DNA from: Promethearchaeota archaeon
GTDB lineage: Archaea; Asgardarchaeota; Lokiarchaeia; Sigyniarchaeales; SOKP01
DNA: 64,000 bases
Direction of reading: 5' to 3'
Assembly: GCA_019057795.1 (NCBI GenBank)
Contig: JAHLWS010000077.1
Coordinates: 62,001-126,000 of the forward strand
Shown here: positions 48,583 to 58,139 of the stretch, in pieces
Position numbering within the stretch: the first letter of the stretch is position 1
Layout of the letters: the number at the start of each line of letters is the position of its first letter
Translations under genes and position numbers: made by a program
Notes under the pieces: model-generated
The model's input: only the letters and a program-made list of their open reading frames with translations
Databases searched by the model: none
What the model was told of the DNA's origin: nothing

Positions 48583-48858
48583 TTAAATATTTGACATAGA
48601 AATTAGTGATTGAAATTTTTTCAATTTATCAAACAAGATTTCTATAATAATATCTGTTTTTTTAATTTCTAATTTTACTAACCTTTTTTTTAAAGAACTA
48701 TCAATAACGAGCTTAAAATCTTTATAATGAACTTGATCAAGAGGTTTAAATGGTCCTAATTCCTCTTTAATTGCCAATTTTATCAACCCACGAGCTGCTG
48801 GAGGGCTGATATTAATTAAACTTGAAAGATATTCTCCTAAATAATTAATTATTTCCAT
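48583..48858 (-). CDS. Small helical protein coupled to a seven-helix membrane protein
   Basis: This 91-residue soluble protein is mostly helical with a conserved-looking core (NISPPAARGLIKLAIKEEL, then GPFKPLDQVHYKDF) followed by a beta strand and a charged helix. It has no cysteines, signal or membrane segment. Its ATG lies inside the 3' end of the preceding gene (14-nt overlap), so translation is coupled. This pairing suggests a cytosolic partner of the membrane protein. I do not recognise the family. Confidence 0.65.
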   Translation of the reverse strand: MEIINYLGEYLSSLINISPPAARGLIKLAIKEELGPFKPLDQVHYKDFKLVIDSSLKKRLVKLEIKKTDIIIEILFDKLKKFQSLISMSNI

Positions 48859-49657
48859 TAGGACCTCCTTTCAATAATTGTAATTTTATTTGCGCCATTA
48901 ATTCGTCTTCAGATAATTCTTCGTCTTCAGTTTTAGAATAATCCCGATTGAAATAACTTTTTAACTTTTTAGGCATAACCCAGGCTATCAAACTCAAAAT
49001 AGCAAATATAATATTAAAGATTGTAATTATTATTGTTAATGTAGCCATTAAAGGAGATTCAAAACTAACTCTATAAGGCATTAAAATATTAGGGATATTT
49101 TGTGCTATTAAGAAGATCGCTGAAATTCCAACTATAAGATATCTCTTTTTTACCCATGGACTTATTTCACTCTTTTTAATTTTATAATACGCTGATAAAG
49201 ATGCGAATGAAAGCCAAAAACTTGAGATAAAAATCATGTAGGTTGCTAATCCTTTGACGATGTAGTACAATTCGGCAGATAACTCGAAATCAGTTATCGC
49301 ATATGCTATAATATAGAAAATTTTAGCTATTATTGCTGAAGATAGAACAAAAGAAAAAGCACTTCTACGTTCAGTATAAAAAGTAGATTTTACGAAAAAT
49401 ATTAATGCAAAGTGACCTGTTAAATTGAAAATATAATAAATCCATGAAATTAAGTTTACGCCAACAGTTGGTCTTCCAGCAGCAAAGACCATTCGCATTA
49501 TAAATTCAATAACTGTGAAAAAAAAATAAAAACTCAGCCAATATATGTTAGATAAACCGGTTCTTCTAATTCTTATTAGTAGATATGAGCCGATAAAAAA
49601 ATTCATTGAAAATAAAAAAGCTCCCATCAAATAAATGATAATTTGAGCATCCACCAT
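48845..49657 (-). CDS. Seven-transmembrane-helix protein of unknown function
   Basis: The 270-residue protein has about seven hydrophobic helices (for example IIIYLMGAFLFSMNFF, LIRIRR turn, FALIFFVKSTF, ISAIFLIAQNIPNIL, ITIFNIIFAILSLIAWV). It ends in an acidic cytosolic tail (KTEDEELSEDELMAQ). No catalytic or transport motif is recognised. The seven-helix count and the coupled small soluble protein recall receptor-like arrangements, but nothing in the sequence proves signalling. It is the first gene of a two-gene unit. Confidence 0.65.
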   Translation of the reverse strand: MVDAQIIIYLMGAFLFSMNFFIGSYLLIRIRRTGLSNIYWLSFYFFFTVIEFIMRMVFAAGRPTVGVNLISWIYYIFNLTGHFALIFFVKSTFYTERRSAFSFVLSSAIIAKIFYIIAYAITDFELSAELYYIVKGLATYMIFISSFWLSFASLSAYYKIKKSEISPWVKKRYLIVGISAIFLIAQNIPNILMPYRVSFESPLMATLTIIITIFNIIFAILSLIAWVMPKKLKSYFNRDYSKTEDEELSEDELMAQIKLQLLKGGPNGNN

Positions 49658-49817
49658 AATAATTTCCTTAACACAGTAATTAAAGTAATAATAATGTGAT
49701 AGTAATTATTAATAAACTTTCTCTTTGTATAGTTAAGCCTTCTGTATGGGATTTTTAAATACTACATAATGTATCTGTTAAAACTAGTGAATAAATCTCA
49801 ATTGAAATGGATTCTCT

Positions 49818-51026
49818 CTACTCAGGTTTTAACTGTGCGAAAATCTCGTTGAAATACTTATCACTCATTCCGGAGATATAATCACGTACGACCAAAGTTA
49901 ACTTATTTTGATTTTTAAGAGGTTTATAGTAAGTAGAATAATTTTTATCGTCGATGTATTCTATGTGATCTTTAAAAATTGGCGCGTCGAAGTTCTCTTC
50001 CTCCAAATCCTTCAAAGAACTTTCAAATATTAATTCAAACTGATAAGTTAAGTTTTCTATGTAAGAAATTTTTGAACTTTTGCTTTTGTAAAGATCTCTT
50101 CGACTGTATATTTGTTCATAATTAAATTCTTTCAATCTTTTTAGCGCTTCAAAAATTTCCTCACTATAACCGATTATGTCGCTATCAAGGCTATTATTTA
50201 AGAGGTCCATAATTAGAGTTTTCATTATTTTTCGGTTAGTATCGCCAAGTACATTTGTGCAACTTTTAGGTAAGTCAGACCTTTTAATGAATTTAATTAA
50301 AATCGCATCTTCGATATCTCTTCCGATATATGCTATGGTGTCTGCTAATCTAACCACTACTCCCTCGTAAGACATTGGGATTCTTTTTATTTTGTTTTCG
50401 TGGAATGCATCGTTATATTCATTTAAATGGTCTTCCCAAGTTTTTCCATTTACTTCAATTGGTTTTAACCCTTGTTCGTAAACTTCACCGTCGTGACAGA
50501 GAATCCCGTCCAATACCTGTAGTGTTAAATTTAATCCTTTCGCAGGTTTATTTGGAAACCTTTTTTCTAGGTACGACAACCATCTTATTCCTTGAGCATT
50601 ATGATTAAATGTCCCCATTTTATACTTGTTACTTATGTCATTAAGTATTTTTTCGCCCAGATGCCCCCTTGGGCTATGCCCTATGTCGTGTGCTAAACTT
50701 ATAGCTTCCATTAAATCAGTATTTAGTTTTAATATACGCCCGATTTGACGAGCAATTCTTGAGACTAATAAAACATGTAACGAGCGATGAGTAATATTTG
50801 CGTTGTTAACACCAAAGAAAACTTGTGTTTTATCTATATATCGCGCATATGCTTTGCTATGAACGATACGGTCAACATCTCTGAAAAAAGAGGGTCTAAT
50901 ATCGATTTTAGACTCAACATCTTCATCGTACAATCTTACCGCTTGAGAATCGGATATAGCTTTAAATCCAATATCGGAATCTCTACGCATATGTAACCTG
51001 TATATTTTAAGGTTTTTAGGATCCAT
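49818..51026 (-). CDS. dGTPase-like HD-domain triphosphohydrolase
   Basis: This 402-residue protein carries the blocks of deoxynucleoside triphosphohydrolases: DRIVHSKAYARYIDKTQVF (52-70), THRSLH (79-84), AHDIGHSPRGHLGE (112-125) with the metal-binding His-Asp pair, a following FNHNAQ (140-145), and the later RLADTIAYIGRD block with the last metal Asp. The enzyme removes triphosphate from dGTP or related dNTPs in the cytosol and so shapes nucleotide pools. The length and motif order are usual for the family. It stands alone, with about 45 nt before the polyferredoxin gene that lies upstream on the same strand. Confidence 0.9.
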   Translation of the reverse strand: MDPKNLKIYRLHMRRDSDIGFKAISDSQAVRLYDEDVESKIDIRPSFFRDVDRIVHSKAYARYIDKTQVFFGVNNANITHRSLHVLLVSRIARQIGRILKLNTDLMEAISLAHDIGHSPRGHLGEKILNDISNKYKMGTFNHNAQGIRWLSYLEKRFPNKPAKGLNLTLQVLDGILCHDGEVYEQGLKPIEVNGKTWEDHLNEYNDAFHENKIKRIPMSYEGVVVRLADTIAYIGRDIEDAILIKFIKRSDLPKSCTNVLGDTNRKIMKTLIMDLLNNSLDSDIIGYSEEIFEALKRLKEFNYEQIYSRRDLYKSKSSKISYIENLTYQFELIFESSLKDLEEENFDAPIFKDHIEYIDDKNYSTYYKPLKNQNKLTLVVRDYISGMSDKYFNEIFAQLKPE

Positions 51027-51071
51027 TGCTGCTTATTATAGGTCTCTTATCAAATATTTTATCAAATCGCA

Positions 51072-52022
51072 CTATATATTTCCAAATTTTATTAATATCG
51101 CGTCATGAGGACACTTCTCTTTACACTTCAAACAAAAGTTACACTCGCCTTTACCCGTGAAAAATTCAAACGGCTCATCTAATATTCTAATCTGTTTTGG
51201 ACAAACATCTTCACAGATTCCACACTCAGACCTACCTACACATTTAACAGGGTTTCTGGATAATTTTAAAAAAGAATAATCGGTTACGACTGAAGAAACT
51301 GCAGCAAAAGGGCAAATGTACCTACAGTATATTCGTGGATACCACACTGAAAGAACAATGATTAAAGTGTAGAAACCTATTATAATATATCCTCCAAGTT
51401 CTAAAGCATCGAATTTTACCGGCAAAAAGATATTCTGAATAATATCTGGAAGAAACACAAAAATAAATTCAGACAAAGAAAAAAATCCTATTGGTCGTTG
51501 AGCAAAAACACCTAAATAGGTTTTTAAATCAAGATGAAATAAGAAGTTCGTATTTTTTGTAATTCCTAATGGGAATATAATTAATGTGATAATAATTATA
51601 AAAACATACTTTAAGTTGAGAAGATTCTTATGGGTTTCAAGTTTTATCTTCTTTTTTTTAGTGGGTATCGCAGCACACACATCTTGGATCGCCCCAATCG
51701 GACATATCCATCCACAAAAAAACCGGTTTGAAAATAATAATATTAATATTAACACTGCAATAAGAAAAAATGGGAATACACCTTCTGCCATGGAGAAGAA
51801 GATATATTCTAACATTCCTGCTCCATTAGAAAGAGGATTTCTTGGCGTGTTTAAAACGGGTAGTGCCTTAATAATTCCTTCTAAAATTAATAGGTTAATA
51901 GGAAAAATTGTTTCAATAATTATGTAATTTATCAGTAAAAAAGCAAAAATCTGAATTATTCTTCGAGTGATTGTAATTAAGTTTGCTCTAATCTTTAACC
52001 TTTTAAATCTCAAAGATATCAC
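51072..52022 (-). CDS. NapH/NosR-type polyferredoxin membrane protein
   Basis: The 316-residue protein combines about five membrane helices with cysteine motifs. CGWICPIG (about 103-110) and CRYICPFA (about 234-241) are the membrane-proximal pairs typical of the NapH/NosR/CcoG family. The C-terminal tail has two 4Fe-4S motifs, CGICEDVCP and CNFCLKCKEKCP. It should carry electrons between membrane quinol or another donor and a periplasmic or cytosolic partner. No nap, nos or other reductase gene lies nearby, so the partner is unknown. Its motifs are complete. Confidence 0.85.
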   Translation of the reverse strand: MISLRFKRLKIRANLITITRRIIQIFAFLLINYIIIETIFPINLLILEGIIKALPVLNTPRNPLSNGAGMLEYIFFSMAEGVFPFFLIAVLILILLFSNRFFCGWICPIGAIQDVCAAIPTKKKKIKLETHKNLLNLKYVFIIIITLIIFPLGITKNTNFLFHLDLKTYLGVFAQRPIGFFSLSEFIFVFLPDIIQNIFLPVKFDALELGGYIIIGFYTLIIVLSVWYPRIYCRYICPFAAVSSVVTDYSFLKLSRNPVKCVGRSECGICEDVCPKQIRILDEPFEFFTGKGECNFCLKCKEKCPHDAILIKFGNI

Positions 52023-52142
52023 TTGCTAAATTTTAAATTAATAAATAATCGCTGGTTAAAAAAATTTAGTCTTCTAAAAAGGTAATGTGCGTTTTAGAAT
52101 TGAAAAAAGAGAAAATAAAAAAAATTAGAAAAAGTAATTTTA

Positions 52143-52577
52143 TTAAGCTTTTTTAATTTTACTGAAAGACTTTTTATACTCTTCGGGATTTCCACCCGTA
52201 CCAAGGTAATCTATGTAAACCTTTAAACTTTTTAAAAATAAATCCCCAGCCATTTCCATAATCATTCTTTGGTCTTCTAATTCAAATTCAGCCCAAAGCG
52301 TCACTATAGTTACATCGCCTTTCGGTTCGAAAATATAACCAATTTTTTTCATAGGGCTTCCCTCTTGAATTGATGTAATCTTCTCGTGAGGTATGTTCTC
52401 AATTTCTATGTTTGTCACATCCCCTACATTAGTTTTTAAAAAATATTTTTTGGATTCGAGTTGTTTGATTTCATTTACAACGATATTCCATCTTGGTAAA
52501 CCCATATAATCGTTTAATATCTCATAAACTTTTTCTACGGGAGCCTTAATTTCTATTTTTTTTTCTACTATTGGCAA
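52143..52577 (-). CDS. SRPBCC (START/polyketide-cyclase-like) protein
   Basis: This 144-residue protein has the SRPBCC helix-grip pattern: an initial strand KKIEIKAPVEKVYEIL, NDYMGLPRWN, a central beta-sheet and a long C-terminal helix (DLFLKSLKVYIDYL). Members bind hydrophobic ligands in a deep pocket; the ligand here cannot be predicted. It is cytosolic and probably monocistronic, being about 127 nt from the aCPSF1 gene stop that lies upstream on the same strand. The KxxGYIF and TLWAEFEL strands match the family well. Confidence 0.75.
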   Translation of the reverse strand: MPIVEKKIEIKAPVEKVYEILNDYMGLPRWNIVVNEIKQLESKKYFLKTNVGDVTNIEIENIPHEKITSIQEGSPMKKIGYIFEPKGDVTIVTLWAEFELEDQRMIMEMAGDLFLKSLKVYIDYLGTGGNPEEYKKSFSKIKKA

Positions 52578-52704
52578 AAAATCAACTCCTTTAAAATTTA
52601 TTTCTTTAGTTAATAGTTATAAATTATAATTTTTTAAAAAATTACAGTAAAATATTTAGCTGTAATTTAAATCTTTAATATAATAAAATAGAGAGATGAA
52701 TGGA

Positions 52705-54615
52705 TTACTTGAGCGAAAGAGATTCTCTATTTCTCGGAGCTTTAGTGGCTTTTCTTAATTTTTTATGTATCATCGTCGATAAACTTACACATTTGCTTTC
52801 TTCGCCGTGGTTGATTATAACTAATTTTGGTCTGGGTTGAATTCTACGCAAGAATTGTGAGATTTGACTACGCGACGAATGACCGCTGAATCCTTCTAAA
52901 GTAAAGACATTTAAGTTTAATCTTATAAGCTGTGTCCTTCCTTTCTCATTGGTGTATTGAATCTCGCGGAAACCACGCTGAACCCTGCTTCCCAAAGTTC
53001 CATTCACTTGGTAAGATACGAATACAAGAGAATTTTTCTTATCTTCGGCTAACCTTCTTAAATATTGAACTGAGGGTCCTCCGATTAACATACCGCTTGT
53101 AGCTAAGATAATACAAGATCCACCCAAAATTACATCGTTCCTTTCTTCTTGACTAGAAATAGTCGTGAAAAAGTCGCTTAAAAATGGGTTTTTGCCCTGA
53201 TGTAGTATTTTTTCTCTTAAGTCAGAGCTAAGAAAATCGGGGTTTGCGGTATGTATAGCTGTTGCTTCTGAGATTAATCCGTCCAAAAAGATTGGGACAT
53301 GATCAATAATACCTTTTGAGATGAATTCTTCTAACACTATTATTAGCTCTTGAGCTCGCCCTACTGCTAATACAGGAATAAGAATTTTGCCACCTCTCTT
53401 GATTGTCGAATTTAATATTTGTCTAAGGTCTCTTTCAGAATCTTGTCTACTTGGGATTCGATCTTGAGGGCCTCCATAAGTTGATTCAATAAGTAGGGCT
53501 TCTACTCTAGGAAATTTTACAGCCGCTTTTTCTAAAAGTCTTGTTTTTTGATATTTAAAATCTCCTGTGTATATAAAATTGAATCCACCCTTTCCGAAAT
53601 GTAAATGAATTATGGAAGAGCCTAATATATGACCAGAATTGTGAAGTGTTAACTTAATATCGGGAGCAATATCCGTAACTTTCCCCCATGAGAGAGGTAT
53701 CGTATGGAGTACAGCGCTTTTTACATCCCTTTTAGAATAAGGGCCAGGTATACCCTCTTTTTCGCAAATCTGAACGAAATCTAATTGTAACATGGTCGAA
53801 AGGTTCCGTGTAGGGAGCGTACAATATACGGGACCTTTATACCCATACTTAAATAAAAAAGGTACCATTCCACAATGATCTAAGTGAGCATGAGATACTA
53901 TTATGGCGTCTAAATCCCTTATTGAAAACTCTGGAATATCAAAATTTGGAAATGGATCCTTTTTATTGCCGACATTTAACCCTACATCGAGAAGAATGTT
54001 ACTATCTCTTGTTTGCATTAAAATACACGATCTACCGACTTCTCTAAAACCACCTAAGGAAGTTAGGCGAATATCTAAATCTTTAAAAATGGTAGGGCGG
54101 TGAATTCTCTTTCCAATATTCAAGAGTATATCTTTTTGATTTTGTCTTTCTTTACTCAACATTCCTCTAATTAAATCAATGGTTCTCGAATGCAACGGTG
54201 GCGTTCGTATTGTTTTAGGTTGCCAAAAAGTGTTCATCCGTATTTCCTTTAAATTCACACCTTTTTTTCCAATAACCAACCCTGGTTTTACCGATTCTAT
54301 AATAACTTCTCCACGAGTGTGATCAAATTCAATATTGGTGATTTCAGCACCTTCGACTATTAAATTTCTTATGTAATCTTCTGTTTCAGATGGATCCTTG
54401 CGCTTCTCCGCGTTCCAGCGAAAAACCACTCTTTTACGCATAGTTTTCGCTAATTCTTTTAAAATATCTGAACTTTCAATAAGATCCAAATTTTCATTTT
54501 CAGAATAAACGGCTATTTCAGGACCCTCAAATTCAATTTTTTTAACCTTAATATCAACAGGGAGATGCGAAATGATTTGATCCTTAATTCTTTGTAGTTC
54601 TCCTTCAAAACTCAT
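52705..54615 (-). CDS. aCPSF1/FttA transcription termination ribonuclease
   Basis: This 636-residue protein has the standard architecture. N-terminal KH domains (1-145) include VIGKKGVNLKEI (114-125). A metallo-beta-lactamase domain follows with the zinc motif HAHLDH (242-247) and later GHILGSS, YTGDF and the beta-CASP insertion. The C-terminal blocks are GFSGHSSRSQ and INHGEESKC. The enzyme is the archaeal homologue of CPSF73, cleaves nascent RNA 3' ends and terminates RNA polymerase. All metal-binding residues seem present. The gene is divergent from purN, across a 399-nt region. Confidence 0.95.
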   Translation of the reverse strand: MSFEGELQRIKDQIISHLPVDIKVKKIEFEGPEIAVYSENENLDLIESSDILKELAKTMRKRVVFRWNAEKRKDPSETEDYIRNLIVEGAEITNIEFDHTRGEVIIESVKPGLVIGKKGVNLKEIRMNTFWQPKTIRTPPLHSRTIDLIRGMLSKERQNQKDILLNIGKRIHRPTIFKDLDIRLTSLGGFREVGRSCILMQTRDSNILLDVGLNVGNKKDPFPNFDIPEFSIRDLDAIIVSHAHLDHCGMVPFLFKYGYKGPVYCTLPTRNLSTMLQLDFVQICEKEGIPGPYSKRDVKSAVLHTIPLSWGKVTDIAPDIKLTLHNSGHILGSSIIHLHFGKGGFNFIYTGDFKYQKTRLLEKAAVKFPRVEALLIESTYGGPQDRIPSRQDSERDLRQILNSTIKRGGKILIPVLAVGRAQELIIVLEEFISKGIIDHVPIFLDGLISEATAIHTANPDFLSSDLREKILHQGKNPFLSDFFTTISSQEERNDVILGGSCIILATSGMLIGGPSVQYLRRLAEDKKNSLVFVSYQVNGTLGSRVQRGFREIQYTNEKGRTQLIRLNLNVFTLEGFSGHSSRSQISQFLRRIQPRPKLVIINHGEESKCVSLSTMIHKKLRKATKAPRNRESLSLK

Positions 54616-55014
54616 ATATATTCAATTTTTTAATATAATTTTTATTTAGTTTTAAAAATGCATAAGTTATTGATTCTCTTATTATTTAGAATAGTCTTTT
54701 CTTTAAATTGAACTATTTTTATAACTTAGCTATAATCTCCTTTAAAATTATATGTACAGTTAATTTGGTTTTTTTAAACGATGTTTTTAAACAAAAAGAA
54801 CAATTCTTAGATATTAATACTAATACCAGAGATTAAATTTAACAACGAATTAATTCTAATTTCTAAATAATATATGATTTAATAGAATAAAAATATTGTC
54901 ATTATGGAATGAGGATCAATGATATGCTGCAAATCTTATCCCTCACCTAAAGGAGGGGGTTTTTCTTTTGCTTTAATGATAAACTTTTTTTAAAAGAGAA
55001 AATTAAAACGAACT
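54616..55014. other. Divergent intergenic region between aCPSF1 and purN
   Basis: It contains no gene. It must hold the promoters of both divergent genes; several AT-rich boxes are possible. A GC-rich hairpin with a T tail lies at 54940-54970. Confidence 0.5.
54940..54970 (+). terminator. Hairpin followed by T-tract upstream of purN
   Basis: CCCTC (54940-54944) can pair with GAGGG (54953-54957) and is followed by GGTTTTTCTTTTG. This looks like an intrinsic terminator, but no gene on the plus strand ends before it, so it might be a leader attenuator for purN or the end of a small RNA starting after about 54850. Confidence 0.4.
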
Positions 55015-55650
55015 ATGTCAAAAGTAAAAATAGGTGCGATCGCCTCTGGTTCTGGGAGTAATTTCGAAGCGATAATTAAAGCATGCGAGGAAGGCATTTT
55101 GAAACATAAGGCGGGTGTAAAAGTACTTATTTGTAACAAAACTGAAGCATTTTGCATGGAACGAGCGAAAAATCATAACATACCATATGAATTAATTGAA
55201 ACTACTAAGTTTCTTCATCTCCCCAGGGAAGAATTCGATAAAAAGATGATAGCTGTACTAAAAAAATACGATTGTGAATTAATTGTTTTAGTCGGTTATA
55301 TGAGATTAGTAAGCCAAAGTTTTATTGATGCTTTCAATGGGAATGTTATGAACATACATCCTGCCCTTTTGCCTTCTTTCAAAGGTATGCACGCTCATAA
55401 AGATGTTTTAGAATATGGGGTAAAGGTTTCTGGTTCTACAGTTCATTTTGTGGATCCAGAATCGGATCATGGCCCTATCATCATCCAGAAATGCGTTCCT
55501 GTGTACGATACCGACACAGAGAAAACTTTAGGACCAAGAGTTTTAGAATGGGAGCATAAAATCTTTCCTAAAGCGATAGAATTATATTGCGATAAACGGT
55601 TGCATGTCGATGGAAGAATTGTAAGAATCGATGGTGATGTTGTCTTATAA
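55015..55650 (+). CDS. purN: Phosphoribosylglycinamide formyltransferase
   Basis: The 211-residue enzyme transfers a formyl group from 10-formyltetrahydrofolate to GAR in purine synthesis. It starts with the phosphate-binding loop IASGSGSNFEAII, contains CNKTEAFCMERA, GYMRLVSQ, and the catalytic block MNIHPALLPSFKG (Asn and His), followed by GSTVHFVDPESDHGPII with the catalytic Asp. Length and motif order match PurN. No other purine gene is in the window. The gene is a single unit followed by a candidate structured RNA before the EF-2 paralogue. Confidence 0.93.
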   Translation: MSKVKIGAIASGSGSNFEAIIKACEEGILKHKAGVKVLICNKTEAFCMERAKNHNIPYELIETTKFLHLPREEFDKKMIAVLKKYDCELIVLVGYMRLVSQSFIDAFNGNVMNIHPALLPSFKGMHAHKDVLEYGVKVSGSTVHFVDPESDHGPIIIQKCVPVYDTDTEKTLGPRVLEWEHKIFPKAIELYCDKRLHVDGRIVRIDGDVVL

Positions 55651-55668
55651 TTGTAATTACTTAAATAT

Positions 55669-55771
55669 GCGGGAAATGATTTCGTTGAAAGCTCTGACCC
55701 AACTGAAAGTATTGGTATTTTCCATAACTTAATGAAGAAGATCTTGAGTAATGAGATTACTCATTTCCCGC
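55669..55771 (+). ncRNA. Candidate structured RNA or leader element between purN and EF-2 gene
   Basis: GCGGGAAATGA (55669-55679) is perfectly complementary to TCATTTCCCGC (55761-55771), an 11-bp closing stem around 81 nt. A competing hairpin GAGTAAT-GAG-ATTACTC (55746-55762) overlaps the 3' arm, and CCAA/TTGG can form another. The overlap of two exclusive stems recalls a switch. Stray CTGA motifs occur, but the C/D box order is not convincing. The strand is assumed from the flanking genes. Confidence 0.4.
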
Positions 55772-55866
55772 TCCTATTACATTCAAATAAACCTAAAATT
55801 TTAATCAAATCAATCATGGTTTAATAATATATTATTATAATTAACAAGAGAATAAAGTTGGTAAGG

Positions 55867-58056
55867 ATGCCTCGTCGTAAGGAGATTTCTGAGATTCTAA
55901 ATATGATGGAAAAGACTCAGAATATTAGAAATATTGGGTTTGTGGGCCATATAGACCATGGAAAAACAACGCTAAGCGATTCTCTTTTAAGTGAAGCGGG
56001 TTTACTTTCACCCGATCTAGCAGGTGAAGCACGTGCCTTAGATTATTTAGAAGAAGAACAAAGACGTGGAATTACCATGAAATCTACTAATATTTCATTA
56101 TACTATGAAAAATCTCTTAAAGACCACGACCCCTTTCTAATAAATCTTGTTGATACACCAGGCCACTTAGATTTTAGCGGCAAAGTAACAAGGGCTTTAA
56201 GGTTAATAGATGGAGTCGTTGTAGTTGTCGATGCTGTTGAGGAAATAATAACTCAATCTGAAACGGTTATTAAACAAGCTCTACAGGAAGGTGTGAAACC
56301 AGTACTTTATATTAATAAAGTAGATCGCCTCATCCGAGAGTTAAAGCTAACAGATGAACAAATAAGAAAAAAATATACAAGGATTATTAAAGATTTTAAT
56401 ACGCTTATTAAAAGATACGCAGATAAACCCTTCAAAAAAGAGTGGCAAGTATCTCCTGCTGATGGAAACGTCGCATTCGGCTCAGCGCTCCACAAATGGG
56501 GTTTTACATTAGGTATTTTAGAAAATAACGAGTTAAAGTTTTCAGATATTAGATCGCGATATCAAAAAGAAACATACACTAAAGAAACCTATGCTGATTT
56601 AGCTGTTTATTTTCCAATTCACACCGCAATACTAGAAATGGTTGTTGATCACCTCCCTAATCCTATTGAAGCTCAAAAATACAGAATAGGTAAGATTTGG
56701 GGTGGAGATTTGACATCTGAAGTTGGAAAATCTATGACTAATTGCGATCCAAATGGACCTTTAATAATATGTTTGAGTAAAGTACAAGCAGATAAGCACA
56801 GTTTGGTCGCAACTGGAAGAATATTTTCTGGAAATTGTTTCAATAAGGAGGAAGTATTTTTATTAAGAGAAAATAATTTCGAGACAATTCGAAAAACCGC
56901 AATTTTCATGGGTCAAAGAAGAGAACAAGTTGAAGAAATACCTGTTGGAAACATCGTTGCTATAGAGGGTTTAAAACAAGTAAAAAGTGGCGAGACTTTA
57001 ATTAATAAGAATTATATTGATAAAATGGTTCCATTTGAAAACGTAAAATATGTTTCTACTCCCGTCGTAACAGTATCGATCGAACCGGAATATTTAAGAG
57101 ATTTAGATAAAATGAAAGAGCTCATCGAAAACATACTAATCGAAGATCCTAATTTGTTATTTGAAATAAACGAGGAAAACGGCGAATTCCTCCTCTCAGG
57201 TATGGGACCTTTACATCTTGAAATTACTGCATATGAAATTGAAAAACGAGGTGTTGAGATTTCAATGTCAGAACCAAGAGCGGTCTTTAAAGAATCTTGC
57301 AAAAACGGTTCTTCTACTATAGCTGTAGAATCGCCAAACAATCAAAGTTCGCTAAAAATTAGAATAGAACTATTAAGTGATAAAACAAGCCGGTTCTTCC
57401 GAACTCATGATTTCAAGTCTATAAAACCAATAGAAAGATTGAAAGAATTGTTAGAAGAATTTACAGGCTTAACAACGGATGAAATCCAAGATTTTTGGAC
57501 ATATTTCGATGCTAATAATGTTTTAATATATAATTTAAAAGATGATTTAAACCAATTCTTGAAAGATACGATTGTAGAAATTATTGATAAAATTCTATTA
57601 AATGGTCCACTATGCGGCGAAAAATTAACAGGTCTAAAAGTTATAATTGAAGAACTCGTCGTAAACAAGCTTGACGAAGAAAACGCGTTTACAGAATTAG
57701 CCGCAATGTTTTACGATGCCATTAAAAAGGCTTTAAACGAATCTGACCTTATCTTACTTGAACCAATTTATCATACAATTATTCAATTACCCCCAGATTA
57801 CATAAAAACTACGCTTTCTTTGCTTTCTAAGTATTCTGCAAAAATAAAAAATGTCAACCAAGAAAAGGATTATCAGGCAATCATAGAAGTACTCTTACCA
57901 GTAAGAAATTCTATTAAATTCGCTGAAGATATTCGTTCTAGCACTTCAGGAAAAGCCTTCTGGCAAAATGAGTTTTATGCTTTCATGGAGGTTCCTAATC
58001 ACGAAGCTAAACTAATTATAAATGATCTGCGCTTTATGAAAGGTATATCGTGGTAA
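55867..58056 (+). CDS. Divergent EF-2 family GTPase without the diphthamide site
   Basis: The ATG at 55867 gives MPRRKEISEIL, as usual for archaeal EF-2; a TTG three codons upstream is also in frame. The about 729-residue protein contains the G1 loop GHIDHGKTT (27-35), RRGITM, DTPGHLDF, NKVD and a SALHK-like G5, then domains II-V ending in LRSSTSGKAFWQNEFYAFME. In domain IV, normal aEF-2 has a loop with HRGPAQ carrying the His that becomes diphthamide. Here the corresponding part reads NAFTELAAMFYDAI and has no such His. The GTPase motifs are complete, so it is probably an active EF-2 paralogue with a changed decoding-site tip, as described for several Asgard archaea. Whether a canonical EF-2 exists elsewhere cannot be seen. 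Confidence 0.88.
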   Translation: MPRRKEISEILNMMEKTQNIRNIGFVGHIDHGKTTLSDSLLSEAGLLSPDLAGEARALDYLEEEQRRGITMKSTNISLYYEKSLKDHDPFLINLVDTPGHLDFSGKVTRALRLIDGVVVVVDAVEEIITQSETVIKQALQEGVKPVLYINKVDRLIRELKLTDEQIRKKYTRIIKDFNTLIKRYADKPFKKEWQVSPADGNVAFGSALHKWGFTLGILENNELKFSDIRSRYQKETYTKETYADLAVYFPIHTAILEMVVDHLPNPIEAQKYRIGKIWGGDLTSEVGKSMTNCDPNGPLIICLSKVQADKHSLVATGRIFSGNCFNKEEVFLLRENNFETIRKTAIFMGQRREQVEEIPVGNIVAIEGLKQVKSGETLINKNYIDKMVPFENVKYVSTPVVTVSIEPEYLRDLDKMKELIENILIEDPNLLFEINEENGEFLLSGMGPLHLEITAYEIEKRGVEISMSEPRAVFKESCKNGSSTIAVESPNNQSSLKIRIELLSDKTSRFFRTHDFKSIKPIERLKELLEEFTGLTTDEIQDFWTYFDANNVLIYNLKDDLNQFLKDTIVEIIDKILLNGPLCGEKLTGLKVIIEELVVNKLDEENAFTELAAMFYDAIKKALNESDLILLEPIYHTIIQLPPDYIKTTLSLLSKYSAKIKNVNQEKDYQAIIEVLLPVRNSIKFAEDIRSSTSGKAFWQNEFYAFMEVPNHEAKLIINDLRFMKGISW

Positions 58057-58139
58057 GAATTGATGCTAATTACATGAAAGGTATTCTTTTAGTATATACT
58101 TCACAAATTAATATAATACAACTTAGTTCTTCTTAACTA

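Noticed and set aside
49818..51026. SAMHD1-like antiviral dNTPase in a defence island
   Set aside because: The motifs fit a dGTPase, but no neighbouring defence gene supports such a role.
55669..55771. Box C/D guide RNA
   Set aside because: CTGA boxes occur but no proper RTGATGA box, and the box order relative to the closing stem is wrong.
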